Shown here: positions 59,940 through 60,545 of the stretch, one piece after another
How positions within the stretch are numbered: the first letter of the stretch is position 1
How the letters are laid out: each line of letters starts with the position of its first letter
Assembly (NCBI GenBank): GCA_902788275.1
Contig: CADAJV010000017.1
Coordinates: forward strand, 1 to 60,545
Direction: 5' to 3'
Length of the DNA: 60,545 nucleotides
Source of the DNA: an uncultured Bacteroidales bacterium
Lineage (GTDB): Bacteria > Bacteroidota > Bacteroidia > Bacteroidales > Bacteroidaceae
The notes under the pieces: model-generated
Seen by the model: only the letters and a program-made list of their open reading frames with translations
The model's database searches: none
Told to the model about the DNA's origin: nothing
Program-made: the position numbers and the translations under genes

Positions 59940-60545
59940 CTACTCAATTCCCAAATACACCTTTTTATACCAATTAGCCCAATCAGGCAAATAATCTTCA
60001 GCTACATTCACAAGCGCATTAGATTTGAAGTCATAGAACTTGGGGGAGTTATTTGTAAGTTGCCGATATTCATTCATAGTTTTATCAAGAAAAGAATTTT
60101 CGGGATGAGAGACAACCGAGAAATAGACATCTTCAAATACACCTCTATTCTCAAGTTCCAAAGCAAGTAACTGATTTCTCCAAAGTTGATTCATGCCGCC
60201 TCGAAACGGACAGCCATTGCCTTCATATTTACCACAGAAGAATGAAGATTGGGCATCCATAATATTCCAATAAAAGTAACCACAATGCTTGTGGTAATAA
60301 CACCTATCGTGGTTTTCCAAAATTTCTTCAATACCACAAGAAGTGCAATATACCTTCTCTGAGTGAGAAATTCCCTTTGAACGATAGCCTCCACAAGTCG
60401 TGAATTCTTGCTCCGTTAACTTGTGTTCTATCAGCCAAAGGCACAGTTTGTTGTTCTTGTTGCGATATGCAATGGCAACATCTGAGTCTGTACCAGCATT
60501 AGGACTATGATCTCCAAGAAGCCCTTTTGTTCCTTCAAGTGTTGA
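59940..60545 (-). CDS. PD-(D/E)XK nuclease-like protein, 5' end outside the window
   Basis: The minus-strand frame is open to the window edge (about 201 codons visible, stop at 59940). The visible part starts with GLLGDHSPNAGTDSDVAIAYRN and LCLWLIEHKLTEQEF: an aspartate, then a strand ending in Glu-x-Lys, the pattern of PD-(D/E)XK nucleases. Two Cys pairs follow (VYCTSCG; CYYHKHCGYFYW), suggesting a zinc-binding part. The best family guess is the PGN_0703-like putative restriction endonucleases. It leads the operon with the unknown protein and the deiminase-like protein. A shorter start at a TTG (60318-60320) was not used because the upstream frame looks coding. Confidence 0.6.
   Translation of the reverse strand, partial: STLEGTKGLLGDHSPNAGTDSDVAIAYRNKNNKLCLWLIEHKLTEQEFTTCGGYRSKGISHSEKVYCTSCGIEEILENHDRCYYHKHCGYFYWNIMDAQSSFFCGKYEGNGCPFRGGMNQLWRNQLLALELENRGVFEDVYFSVVSHPENSFLDKTMNEYRQLTNNSPKFYDFKSNALVNVAEDYLPDWANWYKKVYLGIE

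Overview
The window looks like a chromosomal segment of a member of the Bacteroidales, most likely a Prevotella-like gut or rumen organism. The reasons are promoters of the TTTG-N19/20-TAnnTTTG type instead of -35/-10 boxes, the gene order panC / single-domain starch synthase / DUF4270 lipoprotein, DPP5-type S9 peptidase, alpha-2-macroglobulin and DUF1573 proteins, a TonB-dependent receptor, and a C-terminal 'DLQGRR ... GVYI' tail on a secreted glycosidase. No family was checked against a database; all calls come from reading the sequence.

Layout. 1-6 kb: TonB receptor, glycosyltransferase and DPP5-type peptidase on the minus strand, with an unexplained plus-strand structured RNA candidate (2590-2752) that has its own consensus promoter and U-tract. 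6-12.3 kb: a STAS / SLC13 transporter / SpoIIE-plus-HATPase signalling cassette and yidC. 12.9-14.6 kb: an AT-rich three-gene insert (XRE regulator, secreted protein, CoiA-like nuclease). 14.8-20.3 kb: TPR protein, gyrA, panD, panC. 20.6-32.6 kb: plus-strand housekeeping and envelope genes (starch-synthase-like, DUF4270, GT2, radC, MIP18-like, lpxH, alpha-2-macroglobulin, phytase-like esterase). 32.8-36.3 kb: meaB, secreted proteins, xth. 36.3-41.5 kb: a repeat-rich zone with tRNA-Ser(GGA) and a GH36-like glycosidase. 41.6-45.5 kb: msrA and an EcoRII-type restriction-modification operon with vsr. 47.5-58.2 kb: plus-strand run of an NfnA-NfnB fusion, PD40 protein, GH3 glucosidase, beta-helix protein, nucleoside phosphorylase, fRMsr and mnmE. 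58.4 kb to the end: an AT-rich island with a deiminase, an unknown protein and a PD-(D/E)XK nuclease running off the window.

The strongest theme is repeats. Several families of short palindromic or tandem repeats fill the intergenic space (36.3-38.1, 40.9-41.5 and 46.5-47.5 kb), and the same families are found inside genes without breaking the frame: three 84-bp copies in the N-terminus of the methionine sulfoxide reductase, two mosaics in the linkers of the NfnA-NfnB fusion, and one in vsr beside a zinc-binding loop. Gene 3' ends are also duplicated at panD (25 bp, tandem) and mnmE (16 bp, next to the terminal island).
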